Assembly (NCBI RefSeq): GCF_029945965.1
Contig: NZ_JAQSDO010000015.1
Location: 1 to 64,000 of the forward strand
DNA from: Thermomonas sp.
Lineage (GTDB): Bacteria > Pseudomonadota > Gammaproteobacteria > Xanthomonadales > Xanthomonadaceae
Direction: 5' to 3'
Length of the DNA stretch: 64,000 bases
Shown piece by piece: positions 47,673 through 56,966 of this stretch. The notes below the pieces were generated by a model. The model did not search any database. It had not been told where the DNA came from and worked only from the letters and a program-made list of their open reading frames with translations. The stretch's first letter is position 1. Each line of letters opens with the position of its first letter. Made by a program: the position numbers and the translations under genes.

Positions 47673-48317
47673 ATGGCACACGGGCTGGCGCAATTCGGCG
47701 ACACCCAGCAGCGGTTGCTCCGGCAACTGCTGCTATCGCGCGATGGCAGCGGTGTCGAAACATTGTGTGAACTATTGCGAATTAGTCATAACGCGGTCCG
47801 CCAGCACCTCACTGCATTGACCACGCGAGGATTGGTGGAGCGGGTCGAGCCAGTCGCCACCGGCGGCCGGCCGCAGGTGCGCTATGCGCTCACTGCCGAA
47901 GGGCGCGAATTGTTTCCGCGCAACTATGGCGCGATTGCTGCGGCGCTCATCTCGCAATTGCATGCGCGCATGGGCGAGGCGGAAGTCGGTGCGATGCTGC
48001 AGGAGCTCGGCACTACCGTGGCCGCGACCCAAGCGGTGATCCAGGCCGATAGCGGCGAAGCGCTGGCGCGTGCCCTCGCGAAGCGGCTGGACACGCTCGG
48101 CTACGAAGCGGTGCCGGCACGGCACGGCGATGACTGGCAGGTCGAGGCCTTCAATTGCGTCTTCCATGGCGTGGCGCGGCAGCATCCACAGGTATGCAAA
48201 TTCGACCTTGCCTACATGGAGGCGGTGACCGGGCGGCGCGTCCACCACATGGAATGCATCATCCGCGGTGGCCATGCGTGCCGGTTCAAGCTGGGGCCGG
48301 AGCCGGCCCAAGACTGA
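47673..48317 (+). CDS. SufR-like Fe-S transcriptional regulator
   Basis: A 214-residue protein: winged helix at residues 15-75 (CELLRISHNAVRQHLTALTT) and a C-terminal cysteine domain. Cys162, Cys175 and Cys203 have the same spacing (13 and 28) as Cys164/177/205 of cyanobacterial SufR, whose [4Fe-4S] cluster senses redox state; Cys195 (MECIIRGGHACRF) is an extra one. It follows the lipoprotein gene by eight bases, so it probably controls that operon in response to oxygen, NO or iron. Which one it senses is not shown. Confidence 0.83.
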   Translation: MAHGLAQFGDTQQRLLRQLLLSRDGSGVETLCELLRISHNAVRQHLTALTTRGLVERVEPVATGGRPQVRYALTAEGRELFPRNYGAIAAALISQLHARMGEAEVGAMLQELGTTVAATQAVIQADSGEALARALAKRLDTLGYEAVPARHGDDWQVEAFNCVFHGVARQHPQVCKFDLAYMEAVTGRRVHHMECIIRGGHACRFKLGPEPAQD

Positions 48318-48320
48318 GGG

Positions 48321-49775
48321 TTATTTGCGCCCGGCTGCCTCCACCAGCAACACCGCGCTTTCTTCGGCCAGTTGCCGGACGCAGGTTTCCATCTGTTCGC
48401 GGCGGGTGCGGAAGCTGAGTACGCACACGCGGCCAAGGAAGCGCTCGCCGACCATGGCGCCGGTCAGCATCACCTGGCCACGCGCGGTGATGCGATCCAT
48501 CAACGCGCGGGTCGCGGCGTTCTGCGCGGCCAGCGTGTCGAGGGCAGGACTTTCCAGATGGAAGGCGAACAGCGATAGCTGCGGTAGGGCATCCATCACG
48601 ATGCCGGGAATCTTTGCGACTTCATCGGCGGCCCACACCGCAAGTGCACGCTTCTCGGCCAGCGCAGCGCGATAACGCGCGGCGCCGAAGAATTTCACGG
48701 TCAGCCATATGCGCAGGCCGGGGAAACCGCGTGACAGCTCGGGGCCGTATTGCGCGGGGTCGTAGAACTCGTTCTGGTTGTCCGGCAGGTAGCCGGCGCT
48801 GGAGGCATGCAGGGCGCGCAGGGCTTCGCCATCGCGGACCAGCAGCGCGCCGGTGCCATAGGGCATGAACATGCCCTTGTGCGGATCCAGCGTGAGCGAA
48901 TCCGCGCGCGACAACCCACTGAGCAGTGGGCGCAGTTCGGGCACCATGTGGAAGAAGCCGCCGTAGGCGCCGTCCACGTGATGCCACAGCTGCTCGCGGG
49001 CGGCGATGTCGGCAACTGCCTCGATCGGATCGACTGCGCCGGTATTGGTAGTGCCGGCGGTGGAGAACACCATGAAAGGTTTCAGGCCTGCGGCGCGGTC
49101 GGCGGCGATCGCGCGTTCGAGTTCGTCCACGCGCATGCGGAAGTCGGCATCCACATTAATCACGCGCACGCGGTCGTGCGCGATGCCCGCGAGTTTGGCG
49201 GCCTTGGCGATGCAATGGTGCGTCTGCGAGGTGACGTACAAGGTGCCGGATCGGATGTCGTGTCCCAGCAGTTTTTCGCGTGCGCAGGCAATCGCGTTGA
49301 ACATCGCCATCGATCCGCCGGTGGTGAACAGCCCGCACGTGGTCGCCGGGAACTGCATCCAGTCGCGTAGCCAGTCCAGTGCGTTGGCTTCCAGCTGCAC
49401 GAGAGCCGGCGCCGCCTGCCAGACGCCGGTGTAGCGGTTGGTCGCATCGGCGATGAAGTCCGCCAGCGCCGCCGGGTACACGCCGCCACCCGGGATATAG
49501 GCCATGTAGCCCGGATACGAGGTGCCGAACGAGCGCGGGATCCACTCGTCGAACAAAGGATCCAGCAGGGCATCCAGCGTCGAGCCTTGCTCCGGTGCAG
49601 CTTCGCGCATTGCGCGACACAGTGCTTCGATATCGGTGTAGTCGCCAAGGATCGGGTGTACATCCAGCGCGGCTAGATGCGCCACCGAACGCGCCACTAC
49701 CAGGTTGCCCATGGCCTGCATGTCGGCGGGCGAAAGGTCCAGGTTCGCCGGGTCGTTGCTTGTGCCGTCTTTCAT
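48321..49775 (-). CDS. Aromatic-L-amino-acid decarboxylase-like PLP enzyme
   Basis: A group II decarboxylase of 484 residues. The cofactor lysine is in SLTLDPHKGMFMPYGTG; other family blocks are FTTGGSMAMFNAIACAREKL, TSQTHHCIAKAAKLAGI and HVDGAYGGFF. The layout is closest to aromatic-amino-acid or tyrosine/tryptophan decarboxylases, but the substrate is not assigned. ATG at 49775 is chosen because the longer frame adds an unlikely N-terminal stretch. It converges with the SufR-like gene with four bases between the stops. Confidence 0.88.
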   Translation of the reverse strand: MKDGTSNDPANLDLSPADMQAMGNLVVARSVAHLAALDVHPILGDYTDIEALCRAMREAAPEQGSTLDALLDPLFDEWIPRSFGTSYPGYMAYIPGGGVYPAALADFIADATNRYTGVWQAAPALVQLEANALDWLRDWMQFPATTCGLFTTGGSMAMFNAIACAREKLLGHDIRSGTLYVTSQTHHCIAKAAKLAGIAHDRVRVINVDADFRMRVDELERAIAADRAAGLKPFMVFSTAGTTNTGAVDPIEAVADIAAREQLWHHVDGAYGGFFHMVPELRPLLSGLSRADSLTLDPHKGMFMPYGTGALLVRDGEALRALHASSAGYLPDNQNEFYDPAQYGPELSRGFPGLRIWLTVKFFGAARYRAALAEKRALAVWAADEVAKIPGIVMDALPQLSLFAFHLESPALDTLAAQNAATRALMDRITARGQVMLTGAMVGERFLGRVCVLSFRTRREQMETCVRQLAEESAVLLVEAAGRK

Positions 49776-50002
49776 CCTGAAACTCCACGGTTCATGTTGT
49801 TTCCCAATGACGGGCAGCATAACCAATGGGGCGAGGCGATCGAGGGCGACTGCCTGCCAGTGGCCTTGACCAGCGCCGGATTGCGTGGATTGGTGTATGC
49901 AGTGTCAGGACGTTCCGTCGGCCTTGAGCCGGGTGCATGCCTGCGCCAATCAGCAGCTTTTTTCGTATGGGTTCCACTCAATTCCAAGCCAAGGAGACAC
50001 GC

Positions 50003-50320
50003 ATGCCACCCCCAGTCGGCACCAGTAACACCGAGATCATCCGCACCACGGGCGAAGTGCAGATCGTGCTGTCCGATTCCGGTCCAAGCATCACGCTGGA
50101 AACCCCCACCGGTACCAAAATCCTGATGGGTGCGTCTGATGTACACATCAAGACGCCGGCTGGCAGCATACGCATCGAAGGCGGGTCGATCACGATCAAT
50201 GCCGCACAGATACGGCTCGAAGCTCCGCTTGTGACGGCGCGAATTCTGCGTTGCGATACGCTCATTGCGGAAAGTGTCGTTGCCTCGGTGTACACGCCGG
50301 GTGTCGGCAACATCATGTAA
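50003..50320 (+). CDS. Orphan spike-tip-like beta-prism protein
   Basis: A 105-residue protein of short repeating strands with alternating Ile/Val and small or polar residues: SITLETPTGTKILMGASDVH, IKTPAGSIRIEGGSITINA, AQIRLEAPLVTARI. The pattern is like the C-terminal beta-helix of T6SS VgrG or the DUF2345 part of phage spikes. AAGGAG lies six bases before the ATG. There is no baseplate or VgrG gene nearby, and its role is unknown. Confidence 0.6.
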   Translation: MPPPVGTSNTEIIRTTGEVQIVLSDSGPSITLETPTGTKILMGASDVHIKTPAGSIRIEGGSITINAAQIRLEAPLVTARILRCDTLIAESVVASVYTPGVGNIM

Positions 50321-50469
50321 AGCTTCGCGGTTCGGCGCAGGGCCTCAGGTTAATCGCGTTTCGGTCTCGTCGACCATGACCTGGATGCTCGCTACCATGG
50401 CTTGGCATCGAGCGTGGTAACCCCGCCCCTGTTCCCGAATTCGATGCCAATTCTTCCTTGGAGTCCCCC

Positions 50470-50982
50470 ATGCAATCCAAGTCCTCGCCGAAGCAGAACT
50501 CGCTTCTGGGCCTGATCGGTTGGTTGGCCTTGTGCTTCGCCGCCTCGGTGATCGGTGCCATTGCCTCCATTAATGCCAAGGAGTTCTACGGCAGCCTTGT
50601 CCAGCCTGATTGGGCACCGCACGCTTCCTTGTTCGGCCCTGTCTGGATCGTGCTGTATGCCCTGATGGGTATTGCCGCATGGCAGGTATGGCGCGCCGGT
50701 GGTTTCATCCGCAACGGAAATGCATTGAGCCTGTTCATCACGCAACTCGGCCTCAATGCCTTGTGGAGCTGGGTGTTCTTCGCCTGGCACGAGGGCGCGT
50801 GGGCATTCGCCAACATCGTCCTGTTGTGGCTGATGATCCTGGCGGTTGTGATGGATTTCTGGCGGGTGCGGCCGTTGGCTGGAGCGCTGTTGTTGCCGTA
50901 TCTGGTTTGGGTCGGTTTCGCCGCTGCACTGAACTTCCAGGTCTGGCAACTGAATCCAGGCGTCCTTGGGCATTTGCCTTGA
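50470..50982 (+). CDS. tspO: TspO/MBR family protein
   Basis: Outer- or inner-membrane tryptophan-rich sensory protein of 170 residues with five membrane segments. It is involved in tetrapyrrole transport or turnover in other bacteria. Typical: VQPDWAPHASLFGPVWIVLY, WRVRPLAGALLLPYLVWVGF and AALNFQVWQLN. TTGGAG precedes the ATG. Single gene; a link to haem for the nearby anaerobic enzymes is only a guess. Confidence 0.92.
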   Translation: MQSKSSPKQNSLLGLIGWLALCFAASVIGAIASINAKEFYGSLVQPDWAPHASLFGPVWIVLYALMGIAAWQVWRAGGFIRNGNALSLFITQLGLNALWSWVFFAWHEGAWAFANIVLLWLMILAVVMDFWRVRPLAGALLLPYLVWVGFAAALNFQVWQLNPGVLGHLP

Positions 50983-51000
50983 GGAGCAGTGTTGTTCGTT

Positions 51001-51046
51001 TGTCAGTTTTCGTCACCCGGGCGCATGCCAGGATGACGAACTGACA
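51001..51046. terminator. Hairpin between converging tspO and the HAAS-domain gene
   Basis: TGTCAGTTTTCGTCA (51001-51015) pairs with TGACGAACTGACA (51034-51046), with a two-base bulge. No clear T run follows, so termination is only likely from its position. Confidence 0.45.
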
Positions 51047-51054
51047 GTTCCGGA

Positions 51055-51969
51055 CTAACGACCACTTACATGTGGTGCGGTGATGCGTGGCCGACCGCGA
51101 TACAGCTTGATCGCGATGTCGATGACGATGAACGCGATGACCAGGGCAAGGCCACCACGAGCGCCGTCGTTGGTCGATTTTTCGATGAAAATATTGCCGG
51201 CGGATAGCCACCAGGCCAGCAGCGTGACGAAACCGAGGCTGGTGCCAAGTTCCAGCCGGCGCGTCAGCATGCTCTGGCGACCATGCTTGACCACCGTTAC
51301 CATGATCGCGAATGACCCTATCCATAGCACCAGGACGGGCCATGCGCGGGCACGCAGGAATTCGGGATCAAACGCGAACACGCCCGAGAGTGGTTCGGGC
51401 ATCAGGCCCACCAGCCACGGCAGCGCGATCATGAAGCTCATCGCGATGGCGAAGCCGACCAAGCCTGCAATCATTCCGCCGCGATCGACTCGATCCGGAT
51501 CGGCGATGCGTGGCGTCCACTTCGGCAGGAACAACCCACGCGAACGCAGCCATGCGACCAGTAGCGCCATCATCGCCTGGAAGCCAGGCCACCAGAATGC
51601 GCCGAGTCCCCAGGTCAGCCACCAGCCGCTGATGGCCAGGCTGCCATCGAACACCTGTGGCAGGGTCAGTGCCCACTGCAGCGTGATGCCGATGATCGAC
51701 AGCATCGCGAACGAGCGTGTCTGTTCGGCAGGGATGACCAGCATGCCCGGCGGGCGATAGCGCGCGGCAATCTCGGCCGGGGTACCGAACTCGCGCAAGA
51801 CGGCAAGTACCAAAGCATCGTCGGCGGGGCGACCGGCGGCCTGCGCGCGGTCGTCGAGCATTTCGGTCAGCAAGCCACGCAACTCCAGGCCGACCTCATT
51901 GCGGTCCCTGGCCGACACGCGGCGCATCACATCGACCACATAGGATTCGATTACGTCATTCGGGCTCAT
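51055..51969 (-). CDS. HAAS-domain membrane protein
   Basis: A 304-residue protein. The N-terminal 70 residues look like the cytoplasmic HAAS (signalling/permease-prefix) domain: IESYVVDVMRRVSARDRNEV, LREFGTPAEIAARYRPPG. Six or so membrane segments follow. It overlaps the PadR gene (TGATG). PadR-HAAS pairs are common signalling modules; the output is unknown. The ATG overlapping the upstream stop is favoured over the GTG one codon before. Confidence 0.75.
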   Translation of the reverse strand: MSPNDVIESYVVDVMRRVSARDRNEVGLELRGLLTEMLDDRAQAAGRPADDALVLAVLREFGTPAEIAARYRPPGMLVIPAEQTRSFAMLSIIGITLQWALTLPQVFDGSLAISGWWLTWGLGAFWWPGFQAMMALLVAWLRSRGLFLPKWTPRIADPDRVDRGGMIAGLVGFAIAMSFMIALPWLVGLMPEPLSGVFAFDPEFLRARAWPVLVLWIGSFAIMVTVVKHGRQSMLTRRLELGTSLGFVTLLAWWLSAGNIFIEKSTNDGARGGLALVIAFIVIDIAIKLYRGRPRITAPHVSGR

Positions 51970-52307
51970 CACGGTACATCTCCTTCAAGCAGGCCAGCCA
52001 TGGTTCCGACAAGGGCATTCCAGGTGGCGGTCAGGTCAGCGAGCAACGTCTCGCCAGCGGTGTTCAAGCGGTAATAGCGGCGTGGCGGGCCGTCTTCGAT
52101 CCGCCATTCGGAATCCAGTAGTCCCTGGCCTTCCAGCCGTCGCAGCAGGGGGTAGAGCGTGCCTTCCTCGATCGGCATGCCGCGCGCGGCCAGCGCATGG
52201 CGCAGGGAATAGCCGTATTGCACATCGCGCAGCCGGGACAGCACCGCCAGCACCAGTGCGCCACGGCGCAGTTCGAGTTCCAGCTTGGAGACTGCGGTCT
52301 CACTCAT
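51969..52307 (-). CDS. PadR family transcriptional regulator
   Basis: A 112-residue winged-helix repressor with the PadR fingerprint: LELRRGALVLAVLSRLRDVQ, YGYSLRHALAARGMPIEEGT, LYPLLRRLEGQGLLDSEW and GPPRRYYRLNTAG. It is the first gene of the pair with the HAAS protein and probably controls it and itself. Confidence 0.9.
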   Translation of the reverse strand: MSETAVSKLELELRRGALVLAVLSRLRDVQYGYSLRHALAARGMPIEEGTLYPLLRRLEGQGLLDSEWRIEDGPPRRYYRLNTAGETLLADLTATWNALVGTMAGLLEGDVP

Positions 52308-52385
52308 GGGTATTTCTCATGATTCCCTCGACTATTCACAGTGTTTCGCCTTGTGGAGTTTCATGCACAGTACATTGCGTCACAC

Positions 52386-52412
52386 AGTATAGCAAGGCCG
52401 TTCGTCAGACAA
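52386..52412 (-). promoter_or_regulatory. Candidate promoter of the PadR-HAAS operon
   Basis: Minus-strand -10 TATACT at 52391-52386, preceded by TTGTCT-like -35 about 16 bases upstream. Directly repeated TACTGTG elements next to it could be the PadR operator. Confidence 0.4.
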
Positions 52413-52585
52413 TGCGAACTGAAGCACCTGGATCCAAAAAATGCTGGTCGCGGTGCGCAACACGCACGCAACCGCGCTGCGGTACCAAGTCGGCGCGCAG
52501 TGCTGAAGGTGTCGCTGGGAATCGCGCTGCCGTCAGCGCGTGATTTCAGGGGCTGGCGCGTCGCGTGGACGCGCCAGATCACGGC

Positions 52586-53011
52586 TTACCGATGCAGTTC
52601 GCCCGCGGCTTCGGGCTGGTAGCGGATCGCCAGCACGTGCAGGCGCGCATTGCGGCCACCCGGCATCGGCCAGTCGATCGCATCACCCACGCGCAGGCCG
52701 AGCAGGGCGCTGCCGACCGGCGCCAGGATCGACACCTTGTCGGCGCTGCCATCGGCATCACGGGGATAGACCAGGGTCAGTTCGTGATCGTGATTGCCCA
52801 GCACGGCATCTTCCAGGCGTACCTTGGCTGTGGAGTTCATGGTGATGACATCAGCAGGCATGTCTGCTGGCGCCAGGATTTCGGCGCGCACCAACTCATC
52901 CTGCAGTGCCGAGGTATTGAGCGAGTTGCTGCCGGGTTTCTCCAGCAAGGCCTCGATGCGTTCAACGTCAAGGCGGGATAACAGCAGGGGTGGACGATGA
53001 TCGGCGGTCAT
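52586..53011 (-). CDS. rnk: Rnk-like GreA/GreB C-terminal protein (nucleoside diphosphate kinase regulator)
   Basis: A 141-residue RNA-polymerase-binding protein. The N-terminal coiled coil (LLLSRLDVERIEALLEK) is followed by the GreA/B C-terminal domain: VITMNSTAKVRLEDAV, ELTLVYPRDAD, VSILAPVGSALLGLRVGD. ATG at 53011 (MTADHRPPLL) is preferred because the upstream frame adds 23 residues unlike the family. Confidence 0.88.
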   Translation of the reverse strand: MTADHRPPLLLSRLDVERIEALLEKPGSNSLNTSALQDELVRAEILAPADMPADVITMNSTAKVRLEDAVLGNHDHELTLVYPRDADGSADKVSILAPVGSALLGLRVGDAIDWPMPGGRNARLHVLAIRYQPEAAGELHR

Positions 53012-53352
53012 GGGACGTCTTGGCTCCGGATGTGCATATCTATAAAAATACGGGCGACGTGTCAGCCGCGCCGCCCGCATGTTCCGTTGGATGCGACCAC
53101 GTTAGCCGCGAACATCGGCGGGTTCAAGTCGCTACCGGATGCCCATCTGAATATTGGAGTCCGGAAACATAAACCCCGCTTGCGGGTAAATTAATGAATG
53201 CCTGAGGATGGGTCTGGAATGATTGGCTTGCTTGAGTCGTTGCGACTGCCGTATCCCGGTTGCCGGCAAGGTCGAATACTCCACATCGCACAATCAGGAT
53301 TTTCCAATGCACCCATTCCGCAACACTGAAGCCTGGGAGTCGCGCACACCAC

Positions 53353-54048
53353 ATGCGTATCCTGCTCGCTGAAGACGACGCGGCAATTGCGGCCGCCTTG
53401 AAGCACGCACTGGTCGATTGCGGCTATGCGGTGGATCATGTCAGCGACGGCATGCAGGCAGACACTGCGCTGCGGAGCGATCCGTACGACCTGCTGGTGC
53501 TTGACCTCGGGTTGCCCAGGATCGATGGCATGCAGGTTCTGCACAATGCACGGGAACGGCGATCCGACGTTGCGGTCATGGTTGTCACGGCCCGCGATGG
53601 CGTGCCCGAGCGCATCCGGGCGCTTGATGGCGGTGCCGACGACTACATGATCAAGCCGTTTGTCCTGGCCGAGTTCGTGGCGCGCACCAAGGCGTTGTTG
53701 CGACGACGCACCAGTGGCGGCATCCCGGAAACGGCATTTGGGCGACTGAGCGTCAATCTGGATGCGCGCAGGGTTCGGCTGGGCACCGAGGAGGTTGACT
53801 TGACTGCCCGCGAATTCGCGCTCTTCGAGACCTTGTACGCTCGCCAGCAGCGCGTGGTCAGTCGGAGCCAGCTCATCGAGGCGATCTGCGACTGGGAGCA
53901 GGACTTGACCGACAACGGGCTGGATATCTCGATCCATCGCCTGCGTCGCAAATTGGCAGGATCCGGCGTCGGCATCCGCACGATTCGTGGCTTGGGCTAC
54001 CTGCTCGAGGAGTGTGCCGCTGGCGACCCTCCGAAGCCCCGGCCATAG
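53353..54048 (+). CDS. OmpR-family response regulator
   Basis: A 231-residue regulator. The receiver has acidic Asp8/Asp9, phosphoacceptor Asp in LLVLDLGLPRIDG and Lys in YMIKPF; the C-terminal winged helix ends TIRGLGYLLEE. It is of the QseB/TctD/PmrA type. Two bases separate its stop and the kinase ATG, and four genes for an ABC exporter follow in the same direction. It most likely controls that exporter. Confidence 0.92.
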   Translation: MRILLAEDDAAIAAALKHALVDCGYAVDHVSDGMQADTALRSDPYDLLVLDLGLPRIDGMQVLHNARERRSDVAVMVVTARDGVPERIRALDGGADDYMIKPFVLAEFVARTKALLRRRTSGGIPETAFGRLSVNLDARRVRLGTEEVDLTAREFALFETLYARQQRVVSRSQLIEAICDWEQDLTDNGLDISIHRLRRKLAGSGVGIRTIRGLGYLLEECAAGDPPKPRP

Positions 54049-54050
54049 CA

Positions 54051-55484
54051 ATGGGCCCAGGTTCCGGCAGTAATCCGACTGAAGCGGTACATCGTCGACC
54101 GAGCGTGCGCCGGAGGTTGCTCGCATTCCTGCTGATCCCCACGCTGTTGCTGATGATCCTGGACTCGGGGTTCGTATATTTCGTGGCTTTGAAGTACTCC
54201 AATCACGTGCATGACCGCGACCTGGGCGAGTCGACGCGCGGCCTGTCCAATGCATTTTCGGAAACCTGGTCCAACGGACAACTGCCGCCTGATGCACGGC
54301 AGCTTATCGAGTTCAGCCAGCAGGGCCGCAGTTTCTACGCCGTGTATAGCGAGCGCCGTGGTTTCATCAGCGGCAATGCGGCATTGGCGACGGTGTCGTC
54401 AACGATGGGCGGCACGCAACCTGTTCTTTTCGATGCTGTCGTCAATGGAAAGCCCGTGCGCGCCGCGGCGATGACGATTGCGGTGGTGCAGGGCTCGACG
54501 GACCGCCTGACCGTGACCGTCGCCGAGACCTTGCGCGACCGCCAGCAGCAGGCGCGCGAGATCCTGCTGTTGACCATCCCCGTCGAGGCACTGCTCATCA
54601 CGGTGCTGATGGTCCTGGTCTGGCTGGGCGTGCGGTTCGGGTTGCGGATCCTCGATGCACCAGTTTGCCGGCTGGCAATGCGCGAACGCAACCTGGCGCC
54701 AATCAGCGGGCCCGACATCCCGATCGAGATCCTTCCCCTGACCCGGACCATCGATGGCCTGTTCGAACGCGTCGCAACCCTGGTTGAACTGCAGGAACGG
54801 TTCGTCGCCGATGCCGCCCATCAGTTGCGCACCCCGCTTGCGGGATTGTCCCTGCATGCTGAGCAGGCCTTGGCCGCCACCAGCGATCAAGATCGGCGCA
54901 ATGCGCTGCAGCATATCCAGGCGCTGGTGACGCGCATGAGCCGCAGTGCGAACCAGTTGCTGGCGCTTGCGCGCGCGCAAGCGCCTTCGCAAGCCGCCAC
55001 GCAGCTACTGCCGATGGACTTGGCGTTATGGCTTCCCGAAGTCGTCTCGCGGCGGATTCCAGAGGCTCTTCAAGCCGGCGTGGACCTGGGTTACGAGGCG
55101 GCGTGCGACTCGGCGATGGTCGCGGCCGAGGCGCACTCGCTGCAGGAACTGATCGACAACCTGATCGACAATGCGATCGCACACGTTGCGCGCGAAGGGA
55201 CGATCACTGTCGGGTTGCGTGTCATCGAGGCCGGCCAGGTCGTGCTGACTGTCGACGACGATGGCCCGGGCGTTGCAACAGCTTTCCTGCCGCGGCTTGG
55301 CGAACGCTTCTTCCGGGCACCTGCGGCAGCCGATGGCGGCAGTGGCCTGGGGTTGGCGATCGTGGCACGCATTGCCGAGGTCCACCATGCAAGCCTCAAT
55401 TTCGACCGCTCGACACTAGGTGGGTTGCGGGTGACGATCAGGTTCCCGGCGCTTGCCGTCGTAACAGCTGGAGTGGCTTGGTGA
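54051..55484 (+). CDS. Sensor histidine kinase (TctE/QseC type)
   Basis: A 477-residue inner-membrane kinase: membrane segment near residues 20-45, a periplasmic 2CSK_N-type region (residues 45-170), a second segment near 175-200, HisKA with FVADAAHQLRTPLAGL (phospho-His), and an ATP-binding domain with NLIDNAIAH, DDGPGV and GGSGLGLAIV. The ATG at 54051 follows the regulator; the stop overlaps the next gene's GTG. Confidence 0.92.
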   Translation: MGPGSGSNPTEAVHRRPSVRRRLLAFLLIPTLLLMILDSGFVYFVALKYSNHVHDRDLGESTRGLSNAFSETWSNGQLPPDARQLIEFSQQGRSFYAVYSERRGFISGNAALATVSSTMGGTQPVLFDAVVNGKPVRAAAMTIAVVQGSTDRLTVTVAETLRDRQQQAREILLLTIPVEALLITVLMVLVWLGVRFGLRILDAPVCRLAMRERNLAPISGPDIPIEILPLTRTIDGLFERVATLVELQERFVADAAHQLRTPLAGLSLHAEQALAATSDQDRRNALQHIQALVTRMSRSANQLLALARAQAPSQAATQLLPMDLALWLPEVVSRRIPEALQAGVDLGYEAACDSAMVAAEAHSLQELIDNLIDNAIAHVAREGTITVGLRVIEAGQVVLTVDDDGPGVATAFLPRLGERFFRAPAAADGGSGLGLAIVARIAEVHHASLNFDRSTLGGLRVTIRFPALAVVTAGVAW

Positions 55485-56965
55485 TCCTGGCAACCATCGA
55501 AAGCGCAAGACTTGCTAGCGCAAATCCATGGTGCCGGCGGGGGTTGCAGCAGGCACTGCTTGCCGCCGCAACTGCGTGCCTGCTGGCCGGTTGCGTCTCC
55601 ACGCCATTGCCGGATCTTCGCGTGGACTTGCCCGCGCAATGGCGGCAGGCGGGCATAAATACCACCTTGACCGATACCGCCCGACCGGCCCCGGCACCGG
55701 AGTCGCGCGAGTGGTGGAAGGCGTTCGGCGACCCCAAACTCGATGCGCTGGTGGACGAAGCGCTGGCGGCCAACCTGGATATTGGCCAAGTGCAGGCGCG
55801 ACTACGCGCAGCACGCGCGCTGCATGCGCATGCCGATGCCCCGCTGCGGCCGAACCTGCATTTTCGAACGTCCGATCCGATCGATCCCGATGCGAGCGCA
55901 TCGTTCCTGCTCGCGGGTTTCGATTCAACCTGGGAACTGGGCCTGTTCGGGCGCAGCGAGGCGATCCATCGGTTGTCCCGCGCTGACCTCGATAGCGCAC
56001 ACGCCGACGTGCGCGTGGTGCAGGTGTCGGTCACTGCCGAAGTCGCGCGCGAGTGGGTCGAGTTGCGCTCGGCGCAACAACGCGAAGAGCTACTTGTCGC
56101 GATCCGGGATGCCCGCCACACGCAATTCGAAAAACTGCAACAGCGGCGCCAGCTGGGACTTGCCACGCCGCAGGTAGCGGCGCAGGCAGGTGCTGCCCTC
56201 GCGCAATCAGAAGCGGCGCTCGCCGAGCCACGTATCGCGACGCAATCCGCCGCACAGGCTCTTGCGGTGCTGCTGGGCCGAAGCGAACCAGATCCGGACT
56301 GGCTGCACGTCGGCGAGTTGCCGCGACTCGGCGATTGGCGGATGACCGCTGCCCCCGCGGACCTGCTGCGCACGCGACCGGACATCGCGCACGACCAGGC
56401 GGCAGTCCTGCATGCCGCCGGTGAGCTCGGCATCGCACGCGCAGACCGCTATCCCAGCATCGCGATCGGTGGCTCGATCGTGTGGTCCACCAGCGAGATC
56501 GAGGCTCGCCCAACCAATACCAATTCCATCGCCGCACTGGGGCCGATGATCGACATTCCCCTGTTCGACTGGGGCATGCGCAAGGCGCAGGCCGATGCCA
56601 AGGGCGACTTGCTGCAGGCGGCCGCGCTGGCCTACCGCAAGACGGTACTGACAGCGGTGGCAGAAGTCGAAACCGTGCTGGGCGCGCTGGAGCAGCAGCG
56701 ACTGCGTGAGCAGGCGAATTCACAGGCATGGCAGGCGCTGGACGAAGTCTCGCGGCACAGCCGCCAGCGCCGACAGCTGGGCTTGGCCAGTGCGCTCGAT
56801 ATTGCTGCCGCCGATGTCGATCGTGATCAGGCAGGGTTACAGCTGCTCGATGCGCGCAGTGCACGCGCATTCGACTACATCGCACTGGGCAAGTCGCTCG
56901 GCGGCGCGTCGATGATTGCAGCCGAACCTGCAGCAACCAGCGCAATCACCGGGCACGATCGCTGA
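55481..56965 (+). CDS. TolC/NodT-type outer-membrane efflux lipoprotein
   Basis: A 494-residue outer-membrane factor. The GTG start overlaps the kinase stop and has GGAG seven bases upstream. Lipobox LLAGC at about residue 34-38; two OEP repeats with PRYPSIA-like ADRYPSIAIGG and long coiled coils. It provides the outer-membrane exit duct for the ABC transporter encoded directly downstream. Its permease partner starts right after its stop. Confidence 0.92.
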   Translation: MILATIESARLASANPWCRRGLQQALLAAATACLLAGCVSTPLPDLRVDLPAQWRQAGINTTLTDTARPAPAPESREWWKAFGDPKLDALVDEALAANLDIGQVQARLRAARALHAHADAPLRPNLHFRTSDPIDPDASASFLLAGFDSTWELGLFGRSEAIHRLSRADLDSAHADVRVVQVSVTAEVAREWVELRSAQQREELLVAIRDARHTQFEKLQQRRQLGLATPQVAAQAGAALAQSEAALAEPRIATQSAAQALAVLLGRSEPDPDWLHVGELPRLGDWRMTAAPADLLRTRPDIAHDQAAVLHAAGELGIARADRYPSIAIGGSIVWSTSEIEARPTNTNSIAALGPMIDIPLFDWGMRKAQADAKGDLLQAAALAYRKTVLTAVAEVETVLGALEQQRLREQANSQAWQALDEVSRHSRQRRQLGLASALDIAAADVDRDQAGLQLLDARSARAFDYIALGKSLGGASMIAAEPAATSAITGHDR

Positions 56966-56966
56966 C

